Shown here piece after piece: positions 12,223 through 26,273 of a stretch of 64,000 bases of DNA; position 1 is the stretch's first letter, and each line of letters begins with the position of its first letter. Under the pieces are notes generated by a model. It was not told the DNA's origin and ran no database searches. It worked only from the letters and a program-made list of their open reading frames with translations. Where the stretch lies: NCBI GenBank assembly GCA_017871115.1, contig JAFCIZ010000011.1, positions 823,501-887,500 of the forward strand, in the 5' to 3' direction. This DNA is from Cunninghamella blakesleeana (Eukaryota; Mucoromycota; Mucoromycetes; Mucorales; Cunninghamellaceae). The position numbers and the translations under genes were made by a program.

Positions 12223-13698
12223 ATGAACATAATTATAGTTGATAAACTATTTGACTATATATCTCTTCATGAAAAAATAAGTGTAGAATATATCATTGTT
12301 AACAAACAATGGTATCAAGCTTCATTGCCTCATCTTTATAAAAAATTATATATCTCAACACTAGATCATCAGCACCAAGATATCCATACTTCACCTCATC
12401 TATTATCAAAACTTGTTAAAAAAGTCAACTCATTTGCATTACATACTCATTATATTAAAGAGCTTCATTTAGATATGACTTACTTATCATTTTCACATTC
12501 TCATTCAACTATAACTCCTACCATATTAACAAAAAAATCAATACCGAATGTAGATCACAAAAGACTCTCTATATCTTCGACTTCACCCATAAACATGCTG
12601 ACTTCCTTCTTTCTTTCATCTCCACATAGAAAACAAAAACAAAATAAAAGAAAACAGTCAACATCATCATCATCCTTTTCTTCATCATATTCTCCTCCGC
12701 CTCTACTTATGAATAATAATGTGGATGAAGAAGATGAAGAAGATGAAGATGAAATGGATGAGGATGAAGAGATATATTATTGCCAATATTGTTTAAGGTT
12801 GTATGATATTGCCGATATTATTACTCAACTATTAAATCAAAGTCAATATATAGAAACACTTACTATAGATTTTAATCATAGACCATTTAAAATGATGACG
12901 TTAACGAATATATGCGACGATGCTATTCATTATTTTTTTACTCAATTAGTTAAACATAGTGTTCAATTTCCATTATTAAAATCTTTAACAATTCAACACT
13001 TACCAAAATTAGTATCGTATTCACCAAGTGATGGTGGACATAGCTTCTGGTATTGGTTAACGCATATTTTAACATCGCCTACTTCCCTTCAATTAATTGA
13101 AGTAACTACTTCTTTATTGCAAAATGAATTTATCAATATGTTACACCAATGGTCAACGTCAGCTTCTGATTCATTAAGATCTTTTACTATAGATGGCTTA
13201 ATGTTACAATGGAATAGTAGTAAAGAAAGCGAAGATATACCTCAACTTTATTTGCCGCCTTCTTTACATTCTTTTACATTGAAAGATTATCATCCATTTT
13301 GGTTTCAAGATAATGTTTTTTCAATATTAAAGCAAGATTGTCCTCATTTAAAACGTTTAGCTATCCTGGATTCCGGCCAACGATACTATTATAATTGGAA
13401 ACAGCAGTTCTCTTCTCAACAAAATAAGAATAATAATAGTAACAATAATTATAACAAAGATATGACATTAAAAATCATGAATGGAATGATACATTTATTA
13501 CATCATTGTACTGAATTAGAACAATGGTCTATTCAAGGCTTTCCACATTCTTTTCAAAATGATGATTTATTAAGATTTAAAATTATTGAATTGGCTACTC
13601 GTTCTACTTCTTCTCATGATATTTATCATCGTGATCATGACATTTGGCAACATCACCTGGACCACTTTATCAATGAAAATTCTAATATAACCTCTTAA
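12223..13698 (+). CDS. F-box-like / leucine-rich-repeat-like protein
   Basis: Single exon, 491 aa. The first 45 residues (LFDYISLHEKISVEYIIVNK then QWYQASLPHLYKKLYI) fit the degenerate F-box followed by the 'WY..A.P.LYK.LYI' transition found in the large fungal F-box families. The core Leu-Pro of the F-box is weak. After it come irregular Leu-rich segments at about 200-260 and 330-400 (for example TLTIDFNHRP, LKSLTIQHLPKL, SLHSFTLKDYHP, LKRLAILDSG), resembling LRR strands. A Ser/Lys-rich stretch at about 125-165 and an acidic run of Asp/Glu at about 166-184 interrupt the protein. Expected role: substrate adaptor of an SCF ubiquitin ligase; target unknown. The start is the first ATG after a T-rich leader. 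Confidence 0.6.
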   Translation: MNIIIVDKLFDYISLHEKISVEYIIVNKQWYQASLPHLYKKLYISTLDHQHQDIHTSPHLLSKLVKKVNSFALHTHYIKELHLDMTYLSFSHSHSTITPTILTKKSIPNVDHKRLSISSTSPINMLTSFFLSSPHRKQKQNKRKQSTSSSSFSSSYSPPPLLMNNNVDEEDEEDEDEMDEDEEIYYCQYCLRLYDIADIITQLLNQSQYIETLTIDFNHRPFKMMTLTNICDDAIHYFFTQLVKHSVQFPLLKSLTIQHLPKLVSYSPSDGGHSFWYWLTHILTSPTSLQLIEVTTSLLQNEFINMLHQWSTSASDSLRSFTIDGLMLQWNSSKESEDIPQLYLPPSLHSFTLKDYHPFWFQDNVFSILKQDCPHLKRLAILDSGQRYYYNWKQQFSSQQNKNNNSNNNYNKDMTLKIMNGMIHLLHHCTELEQWSIQGFPHSFQNDDLLRFKIIELATRSTSSHDIYHRDHDIWQHHLDHFINENSNITS

Positions 13699-14275
13699 AC
13701 ATACTCATTTTCATTTTTTTTACAATAATAATAGAAATAAAGTAAAATGTAAAGTATAAAGTCTATTTATAAATTATTTTATTATTTTCTTTTTTCCTAA
13801 TGACTATCACCTCTTTCAATTCATCATGGCTTTTAAAAAATTCTTTAATTGGAAATATCATAGGAATCCTCGCCTTATATAAGTAACGTGATCATATAAT
13901 CATTTTATGAGCCATAAAAGCCATCAAAATACAATGGAATCTGCTGTGTATGAATTGTTTATATTATTTTCATTTATTGTTGCATTATATAATACAAATT
14001 TATTCTATTTTAGTTAGATATAATGTCATATAAATTTTTATAAAAAGTTATAAGTATCACAAGAAGGTTGTGGTATTTTTACAGAGTTTTAATATGATAA
14101 TCTATTTTATATGCTTAATTTTTTCGCTGGTGCGCTTAAAACGGGATTTTAATTAGCCTCGTGCGCATATGCTTCTCTGAAAAATTTTTCAAAGAAAAAA
14201 TCTTTTTTTTTTTGTAACTTCATGTGAACAAGTAAAGGAAAAGAAATACTTTATTTTGTTTTATTTTAATTAATA
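13699..14275. other. Intergenic, SMG1 promoter side
   Basis: No gene seen. Less AT-rich than most spacers around 14120-14170 (GGTGCGC, AAACGGG, CGTGCGC). A perfect 14-bp palindrome, TGAAAAATTTTTCA, is at 14178-14191, about 85 bp before the SMG1 ATG. Confidence 0.5.
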
Positions 14276-17200
14276 ATGGAATATTACCCTCTACAGCATA
14301 ACCATCAACAACAAAAAATGGAGCGACTTGATGTGCAAGGATTATTAAATATTATATTTATTAATCATCATAATGACTATCAACAAAGAATAGACTATGC
14401 AAAAGATTTAGAAAGGTTTATTATTGAAGCAAGAACCAATGGAAATATAAGATGGTATCGACAAGATATGATGCAAATTGTAGAAACATGTATATATACA
14501 CAACAGCAAAGATTAATTCAAGTGATCAGCTACGAAGAAACAGATAAAGAAATTAAAAAGGCATTGGTTTCAATAATATCAAATTCAGCCTGTTACACCC
14601 GTCTTGATATACTAATTGGTTGGGTATTAGAGCAATTCAGCCAACAAAGCTCAAAGAAGTTTATTTCATGGTTATTTGAATTATTACTTGAAACTATTAA
14701 AAATGCACAAGTAGATTCTTTTACTCATAGACAATTACAAGAGCTATCCCCATCTATTATGTCAACACTTGTATTATTTTTAGATACCATAAATGCGATG
14801 GAGTATCTTAATGAACTATTGGATAATTTGAATTCTTTGGCCAAATATCATTCAAATTCTTTTATTAATCAATTTCAAGATATTATTGACATATTAGTTG
14901 GGTGGTATCTAGATCCTTCTATATCAGATAGTGATAGAAAAATAATAACTAGTAAATGTTTATAGATATTTATAAAATATTTAGTCATATTTTATTACTC
15001 TAAGGAAATCAAATATATATTAATTTTTTTTTTTTTTTGTTTTCTTCTTTAGATTCATTTATAAAATATGAACCTTTTTGGAAATCAAAATATTCATTTG
15101 GATTTGAGTTATTACAGCATTTTTTGACAGATATTTATCAACGTATCCAACAAAAAGAAGAATATGATATACTCCATTTATTGCTTGGGTGTTTCGATTC
15201 ATTATTACAATCCATATCACCTTTGATTTTCGATTTGAATAAAAATGAACTACAGTATCAGATTATCTTGACCTCTTTTGACCAACTACGTTCAAACACA
15301 TTATCATTATTTATTGATGTTTTGGAAAATCATCAAGATTCCTTCAAAAATTATCAAAAATGGCTACTTCGAGGTAAAAAAAAATACTAGTTGTTATATA
15401 TAAAAGACCTCTTCTAAACAATAGTATTGATCCATTTTCTGTTTCTTTTTTTCTTCTCTCTTTCTCTCTTTCTCTCCAGCAAATAGCATATTTTTTTTTA
15501 TGATCAAAACTCATCCAATATCCTTTCAGCCATTACAATATTCCTTTTTTAATTACATTACAACCCAAAATCAATGCAATTATATATCAGCTGAAATTTA
15601 TATCACTTATCTACTGAAACTGATAACTATATCTTCACCTACCGACCAATTTAAAAAGCTATTGCTAGATGTAAATACCTCTCCTCTTTATACTTTAATA
15701 ACAGAAAATCATAACAGTAATATCAGTAAGGGCATATTTTTACTTTTACAATATATATTACAAACTACATCTCAATCTTTACTTAATGATATCAGTCATC
15801 AATGGTTAACTTTAATACAACCTTATGAGATCAAAACAACTATACCAAACATGAATAAGATTACAAATAAAACCAAATTTAAGACTTATTCATTTGATGA
15901 ACCTACTTTTAATGCTTTGGATGAAGATCAATTGAAATTAGAATGGGCGAAATATAATTATTCAGTATGGGCGAAATGGAAAGCACTTGAAATAGATCAT
16001 AAATATAAATATCTAACAGAGATAGGAAAGGAAGGGGAAGAGAGAAGTGATAGAATGAAAAAGGGATGTGCATCGGATACTATGGAATCAAAGACACCTG
16101 TAATTATACGGTTGGATCCACTAGTTTATTGTCAACTTTTATTATCTTACTTAATAACACCATCTTCTATACCAATGGAAATGAAACAGCGTCATGTATA
16201 TCGTATTACATACTTAATGTATTCATCATGGCAAAAAGGTGAATTTCAACTTTTTCAGAATATGTTAGATATATTAATCAATTCATGGACTACATCAAGC
16301 TCTATCTTAAATCTAGAAAACGATATAATTCAATCATCTGTACTAAATGATTTAATCGACTGTTGGTTACAGCTTAATTTACGCGCCAAAAACACTATTT
16401 TAAAGTATTTCAACTCTCTAATATTATCTACAACTCTTATAAATAATGATGAAACTCCCTATTTTTCTAATTTACTATTGAAGTTATTAAAAATTGAAGG
16501 TAATTGATAGTAATTAGTAATTAATATTCATACCATATTCTGAGATAAATAATTATATTCGCTAATTTTACTCTATTTATTCAATATTTTTTGTATATAT
16601 TATAAAGAATATGAAAAAAATGGTCAAATAAAAGAGAAAATAGTTAAGCTAGTAAGGAATTATTGTCAGCTATTTGGATCATCCAAAGAGATAGATTTCA
16701 TTTTACATCATATTAAGAAATTGGCAGCCAGTAATTATACATCAGTAAAAGAAACAAGTAAAGCGATGTTATGTGAACTTAACCCCTTTATGATATCGGA
16801 AGCTGATGATTATCCAGATGAATTGATCACAACTTTAAAAACATTAATCATGGCTACCCCTCATACCGGTATGTTCCGACCTGTTCATTATGAAATTGTA
16901 ATGAAACACCTTAGCTTGGAAGAGCATCTCGTTAACAGCAATTGTACTAGTGATAATGAAAAAAAAGAACATTCTCAACTTAACCACCATAATGACAATG
17001 ATGGAAATAATGCAATAGATTCATTGGATTGGGCTAAAAGAATTTTAAACTATTGTGATGGTGTAAATCAATTGATCAAATTGAACAATAAAAAGGTAGA
17101 CGACAATTTCATAGAAAGTGTTATGAATGGATCAACTTCACTATTATATTATTGGTCTATATGGGAAATATCGAGGTACTGTATATTATCAAGACTAAGA

Positions 17201-20200
17201 ACACCTTTTGGGGGCCCCCAGCAAACTTTTGCAGCATTTGAAAAAGCTTTACAATCTTTTATTAATACTAAAGATCCAACTATTCAACAGCAATTGTCCT
17301 ATCGGCGTTCATTATCTATGATTTTATTATTATTAGATCGGTTAGAAATTCAAATTTATCATGCTTTTACATCAGATCCTTCAGCTAGTTCAACTAATGC
17401 ATTACCAACTGTGCCTAAACCTAGTTTTACGTTTTTCAGCACCAATCGGAAGACATGCCAGGATTATTTTACACGGATTCGCCCGCTTATTATCCAGTCT
17501 GCAAAAATAGTTCATCTTGATACATTGACATTGAAACACACAATTAGTTATTTATCATTTGCTAAAACACAACTTAATACAATAGCATCTCTTGATATTC
17601 TCGTTAATTGGTATAAAAGTTTAAATGTATATATTAAAGATATGGCAGAATTGTGTATTCGACAAAAATTAGTAGATTCTCTTGTTGGACTGGAATTTTG
17701 GTATCAACATTTATTGAACGATATACCCAAACATATAATGGAAGAATTTGAAAAAAAATATTATTTCATTGGTTGGATTGGCCCATTGTCAAAAAATAAA
17801 GACATCAACGAAAGTGCTGATATCACCTCTTGGTTCCAGATTGCTGCGAAATTTGCTATGGGTCATGATGAAGAAGCTATTAAACTATTATCTCAGTATC
17901 CTCCTCTAATTAATGGTTCTTATGGTATTTTAGAGATGCTCCATAGTCAAGTAAGTTGTTCAATTTAACAGAAATGTTTATATATATATATAGTGCCTTA
18001 TACATTTTATCCTTTTATTTTTCACTATTTTTATTAGGTAATTAACTTTTATACCTCGTTGGAAGATTATACCTCCATCCAAAATGTTTGTGAACGATAT
18101 CCAAACTTATTCAGTACCGAAATAACAAATGAACTCACTAATTTTACCATTAGCAATAAACAAAGAAATAATCATTCTAATGGCAACAAGTTAATGGACT
18201 TCATTACTTCCTCGCCATTAGATAAATGTGTTCAATTGGGCAGACTCACTCAGTTTCGTCGTTGTATCATGGATAAAAAGAACGATGATAAATTTACAAG
18301 CATTCTTAAAGATCGTTTATTACGTTCTGTAGTAGAAGACTCTATAGTGAGTGATGGTTATTATAACAAAACACATCTAGTTGAATTACAAATTACTCAT
18401 CAGCAGCCATTTGAACTACAGCGCTCTGCTGAAGATTGGTTAATCACTATTAAAAAACGTGAATTAAATCCATGGTGCTCTATACCAGATACAAAGCATT
18501 GGGTTAGGTTGGCCAATTTATCAACAGATAAATTCCCAATGATTCAACTACAAGCTGCAAAAGTCGCAAAAAGACAATGTAATTATGAAACAGCTACCCA
18601 TTTCTTGGATATTTGCCAATCTCACCATATAACTAAAGATTTATCAACTTTAGAAAAAATTAGGCTTAAAATTGATCAACACGAATTAATGGAAGCTATT
18701 GTAGATTTGAACCAATTTATTATATCGAATGAAAAGAAGGGTTCAAACAACGACAAGAAGGAAGACAGGTTGATTATTGATTTTTATTTGACCTTAGGAC
18801 TATTACTACAAAAGAAATTAGATTACAATGGATTATTTGATGACACGTTAGAGCTATCTTTTATGAATGAATACAGCTACAGTGATAATATTATTGATAA
18901 AACATTTGCAGATTCATCTTTATTTTACATTCAACGTAGTATTGAAACAGTGTTAAAAAAATCAATTGAAGAGTCATCCGCTTGGTCAAAACCTTGGTAC
19001 AGCTATGCTAACTATCATTATCAACAAGCTTCATATATTTGTGATGAAAAGGCAATAACAGCTGACTTGAATAATCATACGGTTACCAACACTACCAATG
19101 TATCACTCACTAATACTAATAATACGGTAGAAGTATTAATTAAAGATAAAGCAATAATGTTATGGTTAGATAGAAAGTTTAAACAGATTTTGGAGAATTA
19201 TTGTATTGATTTGCCAGAAGACCTATATCAACAAGTTAAATCAAGATTTCTACATTTATTTAAAAAACGGTTTGTCGATATTTGTAACCAGGGTAATCAG
19301 TTTAGCACCTCAAGTATAGTTTTAAATGATATTCAACAGGATGACATTTTAAAGAATAATTTATTTCATAAAGGTGCTTACATGGAATGTTTGAAAGTAA
19401 TGGATATACTACAATTGAATAAAATAGAACACTTAAAAGAAGCGACCACTGGCTATTTTCAATATCTACAATTCGTTGGTGAAAACGAAAATACAAATAA
19501 TCAACAGCAAGATCGCCGAATTTATCATCACAACAGCAATAATAGTCAAACTATATTATCAGCTTTAAGACTTTTGCAAATTTTGGTGAATTATGGAGAT
19601 GCATTACAACCTACATTTAATGAATATATAAATAATAATAATAAAACTGGTTTTGTAGTTATGATGGCTTGGAAGCATGTAACGCCTCAACTATTTGCCA
19701 GACTAAATCATCCTTCTAACTTTGTTCGAAGCGTGATCAATCACTGGATAACTCAACTTGTAGATACATTTCCAGATGATATTGTTTACGATGTTATGGT
19801 TGGATCCACTTCTACAAAGACAAACCAAGAAACAAAGCAAATTCTACAACAGCAGGCAAATAGAATGATGCAGTATGGAAAAGATGATTTATGGATTTCT
19901 ACTAGACGAATGGCAGAAGAATTTGAAAAAATTACTGTTTTATGGGAAGAACAGTGGTTACATCATTTAGCATCTTTACAATTTGAAGTCATGACTCAGT
20001 ATGAACAGTTGGATAAAGAATTAGCTTCAGCCAACACTGTAGTAGATAATAATAGCAGCGAATTTGTAGAAATCTATACAAACACCATGAAATACATTAT
20101 AGGGTCGGTTGAAAAATTAATAAATAACACCATTGATAGTTCAATAATTATGACACCCCATGAACAATGGTTTAATACAACTTATGGAAAATTAATTAGA

Positions 20201-22709
20201 CAAGCCTTTGATTTATTGGTTAATCCTGAAAGCAAATCAAATTATCGTAAAGGATGGGATAGATTTCAACAAATTCATAAACGACTAGCTATGGAAACAC
20301 AAAAGTTACGTATTTTTGACTTGGATCGTATTTCACCATATTTAGCAAAATGGCAAAAGACTTCTACTAAAGCAGTGATTCGAATGCCTGGTCTTTCTGG
20401 TCAACAGGTTGATCAAAATAATCCTCATTTTATCAATCATTTTGGATCTACCGTGGTGGTTTTACCTACTAAAACAAAACCTAAAAAATTGGATGTTTAT
20501 AGTACAGATGGAACGACGTATACTTATCTATTAAAAGGACTAGAAGATTTACATTTAGATGAACGTATTATCCAGTTGTTGAATACAATTAATATTACAT
20601 TAAAGGAAGACCCAGAAGCTAGCATTCGTGGATTAAAAGCAAGGACTTATGCAGTTATACCAATGAGCGATCATTCTGGAATGATTCAGTGGGTTAATAA
20701 TGCTACACCACTATTCTCGTTTTATAAAAATTGGCAAAGACTACATCACAATGGGAAGAGACCTACTGAAATATATGTTGAAAAGGTACTAGGAGCTTTA
20801 AAACAAGCTGGTTTAAGAGTCACTGCTAATCGACGACACTGGCCATCTCATATTTTAAACCAAGTCTATTCTGAAATGATAAAAGAAACGCCTCAAGATT
20901 TGTTAGAAAAGTTCATTTGGTATACTAGTTGTAATAGTGGTCATTGGCTGAATAAATCAAGATCATTAACAAGGTCTATGGCAGTCATGTCTATGGTAGG
21001 CTACGTTATAGGCTTAGGGGACCGTCATTTGGATAATATTTTAATGGATGATACAATAGGTGATATTATTCATATCGACTATAATGTCTGTTTTGAAAAA
21101 GGAACTAGCCTTCGTGTACCAGAACGCGTACCATTTCGATTAACTCAAAACCTAATCTATGCTATGGAGCTACACAATTATAATGGATTATTTAAAATAA
21201 GTGCCGAGCATACTTTAAGAATTATGCGACAACATAAAGATTTATTAATTGGATTACTGGATGCATTTGTTTACGACCCTTTGGTAGACTGGCGTGAACA
21301 GAATATATTACATCATCATGAAAACCATGAAAATCATTGGATAGAGTTACAAGCTAATTTAAATAAAGTTGCGAAAACATTAAGTGATACTACGACTAGC
21401 CGAGAAAACCAATATAAAGATATGATGGATCAGCTTATATCTATCAAACAAGAGCTTCAGGATAAACAGCAGCATTATCAACAAATTGCATTGGATAATA
21501 GTGAAGAGGAAGATGAAGAGTATGGAGAAGTATACGAAGATGAAGAAGAAGAAGAGGGAAATGAAGTTATTAAACAAGCTGAAGTAGAAGGAGAAGACAT
21601 TGATGATAATGAAAAGAAGAAAGTAATGATGGATCGATTACGCGAAGGGCACGATAATAAAGCCATGCATCAACAATCACTCTTTAATATTTTAAAGACC
21701 TGCCAACACTGGGAATTAAAGCACAAAGAAGCATTGGATTATTTAATCAAAGATCAGCCTATGTTGAAAAATTTGATTAAGCAACATTATTTAACAGCGG
21801 ATACAATGGTACCTTTTGAAAATAACTTGGAAACAAAAATCACTTCATGGATGTGCAAACGTGATACTGTTGATCAACTTATAGCTCAAGATTTTAATGT
21901 TTATTATCAACTAGCTCACCCTGTTTACTTAAAGTTAAAGCAACAAGATACGTGCTCTATATATCATGGCCTTTTAGCTAGTTTAATTCAATCTACTAAT
22001 ACCATTAATACTACAACTGCTGCATCTACTACAAACAATAATAGCAACAATAATATTAACAATAATAGTACTGGGGGCAATATCAGTAACACAAGTACGA
22101 GTAATAGTAATAGTAATATAGTATCATCAACGGCAGTATCAAACCCTAATATTAACGCAAGCCAGCATTCATCAACTAGAAATGTTTCAAACCAAAATAA
22201 TACTGGAAACAGCAACAATGCAAACGCGGGAGTTTCAATTGCTGCTGAAGGTAGTGCAGTTTCAGCATTCATTAATTTTCCCAATCAACTGGAAACTATT
22301 CAAATGGAACTAAACCGTGATTTATCAGATGATATATCTATTATACAACAAATGTCCAGCACTATTTATCAATTTGTAAACCAGTTAAACCAATATGTAG
22401 ATTTTGCCAAAAAGGAAATACAGAACAGCCAACAGGATTCACTTGATAATATTCATATCTCTTCAAATATGGATAAAATGATATTAGTCGATCATATGAA
22501 ACACGACATCAATCAACTATTGAATTATAAACAACATCAAATGAAAGCTGAACTTAAATTAATTACCAATGCTGAACAAGAATTGGAAAGGAAAAGCTAT
22601 CTTGGCCTTAATCTTAAAGAAGAGAGCAATTTTGGCTGGTTAACTATAACTCAATACTTCAATAATCTTGAACTAGGTAAAAAAATATGATAATTGGAAA
22701 TGTTATTCA

Positions 22710-22741
<32 letters not shown>

Positions 22742-23394
22742 GAAAAGAAAATGCGACTTTACTAAATGATATATATATATGTACTTATAAACTAGATAAT
22801 ACTATAGAAAGTAAAGATGATATACTGGAGGCATCAAAGTGGATTTCAAAATCATCAATAGCATTATATCGCTTTGAATTTAACTGTTGGCAATTCTGTA
22901 AAAAAATCTATGATTCTTTATTCGAATCGCAAAAGCTAGTTGAAGAAATGTCATTTTATCTGGATGTTACTGATCATTCTGCCATGGTAAATAATAGCAA
23001 TAATAATATTAATTTAAATAGCGATATTTTTATTTTAGTTTGATATTTTTATTTAATATTACTATATGAATTTTAATTAGATTAATCCTGAATTTGATGA
23101 GCATCACAAGAAATCAAAACCAAAGTTATGGAATAAAATTCAAGAGATATTTCTACCCATGGATATGTTATATATTTCTTCTAAGGTACATAAAAAAAAG
23201 TTGAGCACAATTATTATGACTTTTATGATGTACCAGTACTTATATATGCATTATATATATATATATATATTGATATATAGAAAATGGGCCATAATCCAAG
23301 CAACGATGTTTATTCTACACTGAAAAAAGAGGTATTACTTGTTTAATATAAAATTAGATTGGTATGACTTTGGGATATTATTAATTGCTAACTA

Positions 23395-23431
<37 letters not shown>

Positions 23432-24630
23432 TATATTATATTATATTATCAGTTAATTACGAAGCTATTGAAAGAAACTATTAAACGTTTTAATATGATG
23501 CCATCAGATGTTTGGATGTCTTCTTTATTGCTATCTTGGTCATTAACAACATCTATATCAAATTTTACCAGGAAATTCATAAATGTATTTTTATATGATA
23601 TTCAACTTCCATTATGTATATCAATATTAACAAGTTTAACACCTCAACTAAGAAATGGCTCTCCAGAAAAGATATGCACTGGCAATTCTTCAGCATACTT
23701 AATACAATTGGTAATAATATATATAAAGGTTCATTTGAAAAAGAAATTCATTTTGCTCATATAATATATAATACTTTAATAGAATGAAGCCATATTAGAA
23801 GATTGTGAAAAACAGTTGAAGCAATATCAAATTGACTATCATCGATTCCAATGGTTTAATATTTCCTATTTGAATAGCAATCAGGACTCCATTAATCAAG
23901 TAATTATAATACGAAAATAAAACATAAAACATGAAAAAAGGCATTTAATTAATTTAATTTATTTTAATTTACTTATTATTATTAGGTCGCCTCAACAATG
24001 ATGGCAAGAGTTGAACAAATCTCGAATATCATATCAGACCTTCATTCATTAAATGACTTTATATTAAAAATATCTTCTACTGATGAAAGTTACTGGGAAC
24101 CATTATATCAACAAGAGCTTGAAAAAGTATATAAAAAGCACAAATAATCTTCCATAAGAGAATATTTAACGGATTAATCATTCTTTCCTTTTTAATTTTT
24201 TTAGTATACCTTCTTAGGCTCACTGTGTTCAGTTATTGTACATTTAGAAAATACTCGCAAAGGATGTCAGCAAGGTATTCAAATGGAAAAAGAAATTCAA
24301 CATCACTTACATTCACTCTACTCTAATACGAATACAGCCGGAAGAGGAGGAGGTACTTCATCATCTTTATCATTATCTAGATTAGATTCAACTATCAATT
24401 CATCAATGGCAACAGTAACAGGTATAAAGGATCAGCAACAACATGGGAAAAAGAAGATAAACAGCATCCCTTCTCAATTATTCAATACTATTAAACAAAA
24501 AATTAAACAAATATTTAGTCCATTAGAAGAGTATTATAAATCACCAAATTTTATTTCTTTATTGGAATCTATTATGATGATGGAAATTGAGCAAAACAAT
24601 GAAATGCATGTTGCACAACAAAGTGCAAAG

Positions 24631-24669
<39 letters not shown>

Positions 24670-25378
24670 TCCTCATAGCTAACATATGTTTATTATTTGC
24701 ACTTTATATATACATGTATTATAGGTGATCTCGGATACAATGAATTACATTTCTACATGTCAAGAAAAATTGGATTATGAATCCACTTTTACTTTATATG
24801 AATTGGTAACATATATAGTTATATTTAATATATCACAATAGTATTTTTTTTTATATGCTTTTTCTCATTCCTTTATTTCTTTTTTGTTCTTTTTAATATT
24901 AATTATTAGATTGATATGATTCAAGAAGCCATGAATATATTACAACAATTTTATTCTTCCTTAAGAGTATTAGAAACATTTGGTATTGACCCTATACAGC
25001 CTATTGATGAAAAACCGGTCATAAAAAATGGTAAAAGGATATATAAGTTGAACATTACAGTGCTTATAGATATATTACTAATATATATGAATGTATATAT
25101 ATTATATGTATATATTTAGTACAACAACAAAAAAATGCACACGTAATGAAAATAATTCAAAGAGTTCAAGAAAAATTAGATGGGTATGATTTCGGTATTG
25201 ATCATGCAATGGATATTACAGAACAGGTAAATGATAATAAAATAAAGTAAAGCAAAATAAAATAAGAGTGCTTATTAATATTTTTCTTTTTCTTTTTTAG
25301 GTATCAATAACCATTGATCAAGCAACTTCAGCTAAAAATTTAAGTTTAATGTATGAAGGTTGGACAAGTTGGGTATAA
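14276..25378 (+). CDS. SMG1: SMG1, PI3K-like protein kinase of nonsense-mediated mRNA decay
   Basis: Sixteen exons: 14276-14951, 15053-15373, 15480-16499, 16608-17950, 18038-22676, 22748-22986, 23081-23185, 23281-23331, 23453-23710, 23783-23899, 23986-24126, 24205-24630, 24725-24805, 24910-25030, 25120-25226 and 25301-25378. They sum to 3,240 aa (human SMG1 is about 3,660). SMG1 phosphorylates UPF1. The N-terminal helical repeats include the SMG1-typical DIIDILVGWYLDP. The kinase domain is in exon 5 (about 20,450-21,300): VVLPTKTKPKKLDVY, YLLKGLEDLHLDERIIQLL, the catalytic loop GLGDRHLDNILMD, and HIDYNVCFEKGTSLRVPE, where SMG1s have DYN rather than DFG. The protein ends with a FATC domain (ATSAKNLSLMYEGWTSWV). 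Between kinase and FATC lies a long insert with an acidic tract and an Asn/Ser-rich tract (about 22,000-22,240). The exon 5/6 junction, next to an A28 run, is the least certain splice. Confidence 0.93.
22711..22738. repeat. Poly(A) tract, about 28 nt, inside an SMG1 intron
   Basis: Uninterrupted A run immediately before the inferred acceptor of SMG1 exon 6. Length is likely to vary between isolates or sequencing runs. Confidence 0.85.
23398..23450. repeat. (TA)n followed by (TATAT)n in an SMG1 intron
   Basis: About 14 TA units pass into roughly five copies of a TATAT pentamer, ending at the exon 9 acceptor CAG. Confidence 0.85.
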
Positions 25379-25541
25379 ATAGAATTATAAAAATAATGTA
25401 TTATTTTAATAAAGGTGATATATAAACAGTGATAGAAATCACAATAAAGTAGCATTTGGAGTAATCGATTATTTTTATATGTTATTTATTTAAAATATAT
25501 GTACGAAAATTAAATAAAAAATAAAATAATACATTGTTCAC

Positions 25542-25577
<36 letters not shown>

Positions 25578-25798
25578 TATTTATTAAGACAATATTATTT
25601 TATAAAGATGGCAGCTATTAAAAAGTAGATTAAGAGCAAACTTTATTTAATGTTATTGTAAGCATGTATCTATATTTACAAAAATCTGAATTGGTGAGTT
25701 AAAAACTTGTACTTAATTCATTAGAATTAATGACTGAATTTATTTTTATTTTTCTTGCATAAAAGATTGAATCTTGTATTAAGAATAATAATAATCTT

Positions 25799-25969
25799 TT
25801 AATCTAAACTTTCATGAAAAAGCTTAGTTAAAAACCCATTTGCCCCAAAAATTGAAGTAATAGAATTGATTAATTGTTGAATTCTTTCTAGCCGCGCAAA
25901 TGATTGTGATACTCAGGTAAGAGCATTACTACTGTTACTGACGGGGACCTTATTGATTACGGGAGAATC
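25799..25969 (-). pseudogene. Possible C-terminal gene relic
   Basis: Minus-strand reading gives VINKVPVSNSSNALT, a TGA, then SQSFARLERIQQLINSITSI, then FGANGFLTKLFHESLD and a stop. The segment is less AT-rich than its surroundings and includes GACGGGGACC and CCGCGC. No family recognised. It could be chance. Confidence 0.25.
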
Positions 25970-26240
25970 CAAGTTTGAAAAAAAAATTGATTAGGAATTA
26001 AAAAAGGAAAAAAAGGAATCTACTAACCTGTCTATATGCTAATATTTACTATTGTATATAGGTTTAACTTTAGTAATTCTCACCTTATATGAAATTTTTT
26101 TAAATTTGTGTTAAATATTTACTGATTTTTCTTTTATATTTTTAACTTATCTTTAAAAATAAATATAGTCTTATTTATCTTTTTTTTTTTTTTTTTTCAC
26201 AATGCTATGCCTCTTTCTTTCTTTTTTTGGTTTGTTGCTG

Positions 26241-26273
26241 ATTGGCTACCTGTTCTATGGATGAGTTATAAAA
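26241..26273 (+). promoter_or_regulatory. CCAAT box (reverse) and TATA box of kelch C
   Basis: ATTGGCTA at 26241 and TTATAAAA at 26266, 25 bp apart, with a second CCAAT (AGCCAATCA) just downstream near 26308. Same order and spacing as before kelch B and adenosine kinase. The distance to the ATG at 26668 is about 400 bp, fitting an unseen 5' exon. Confidence 0.45.
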
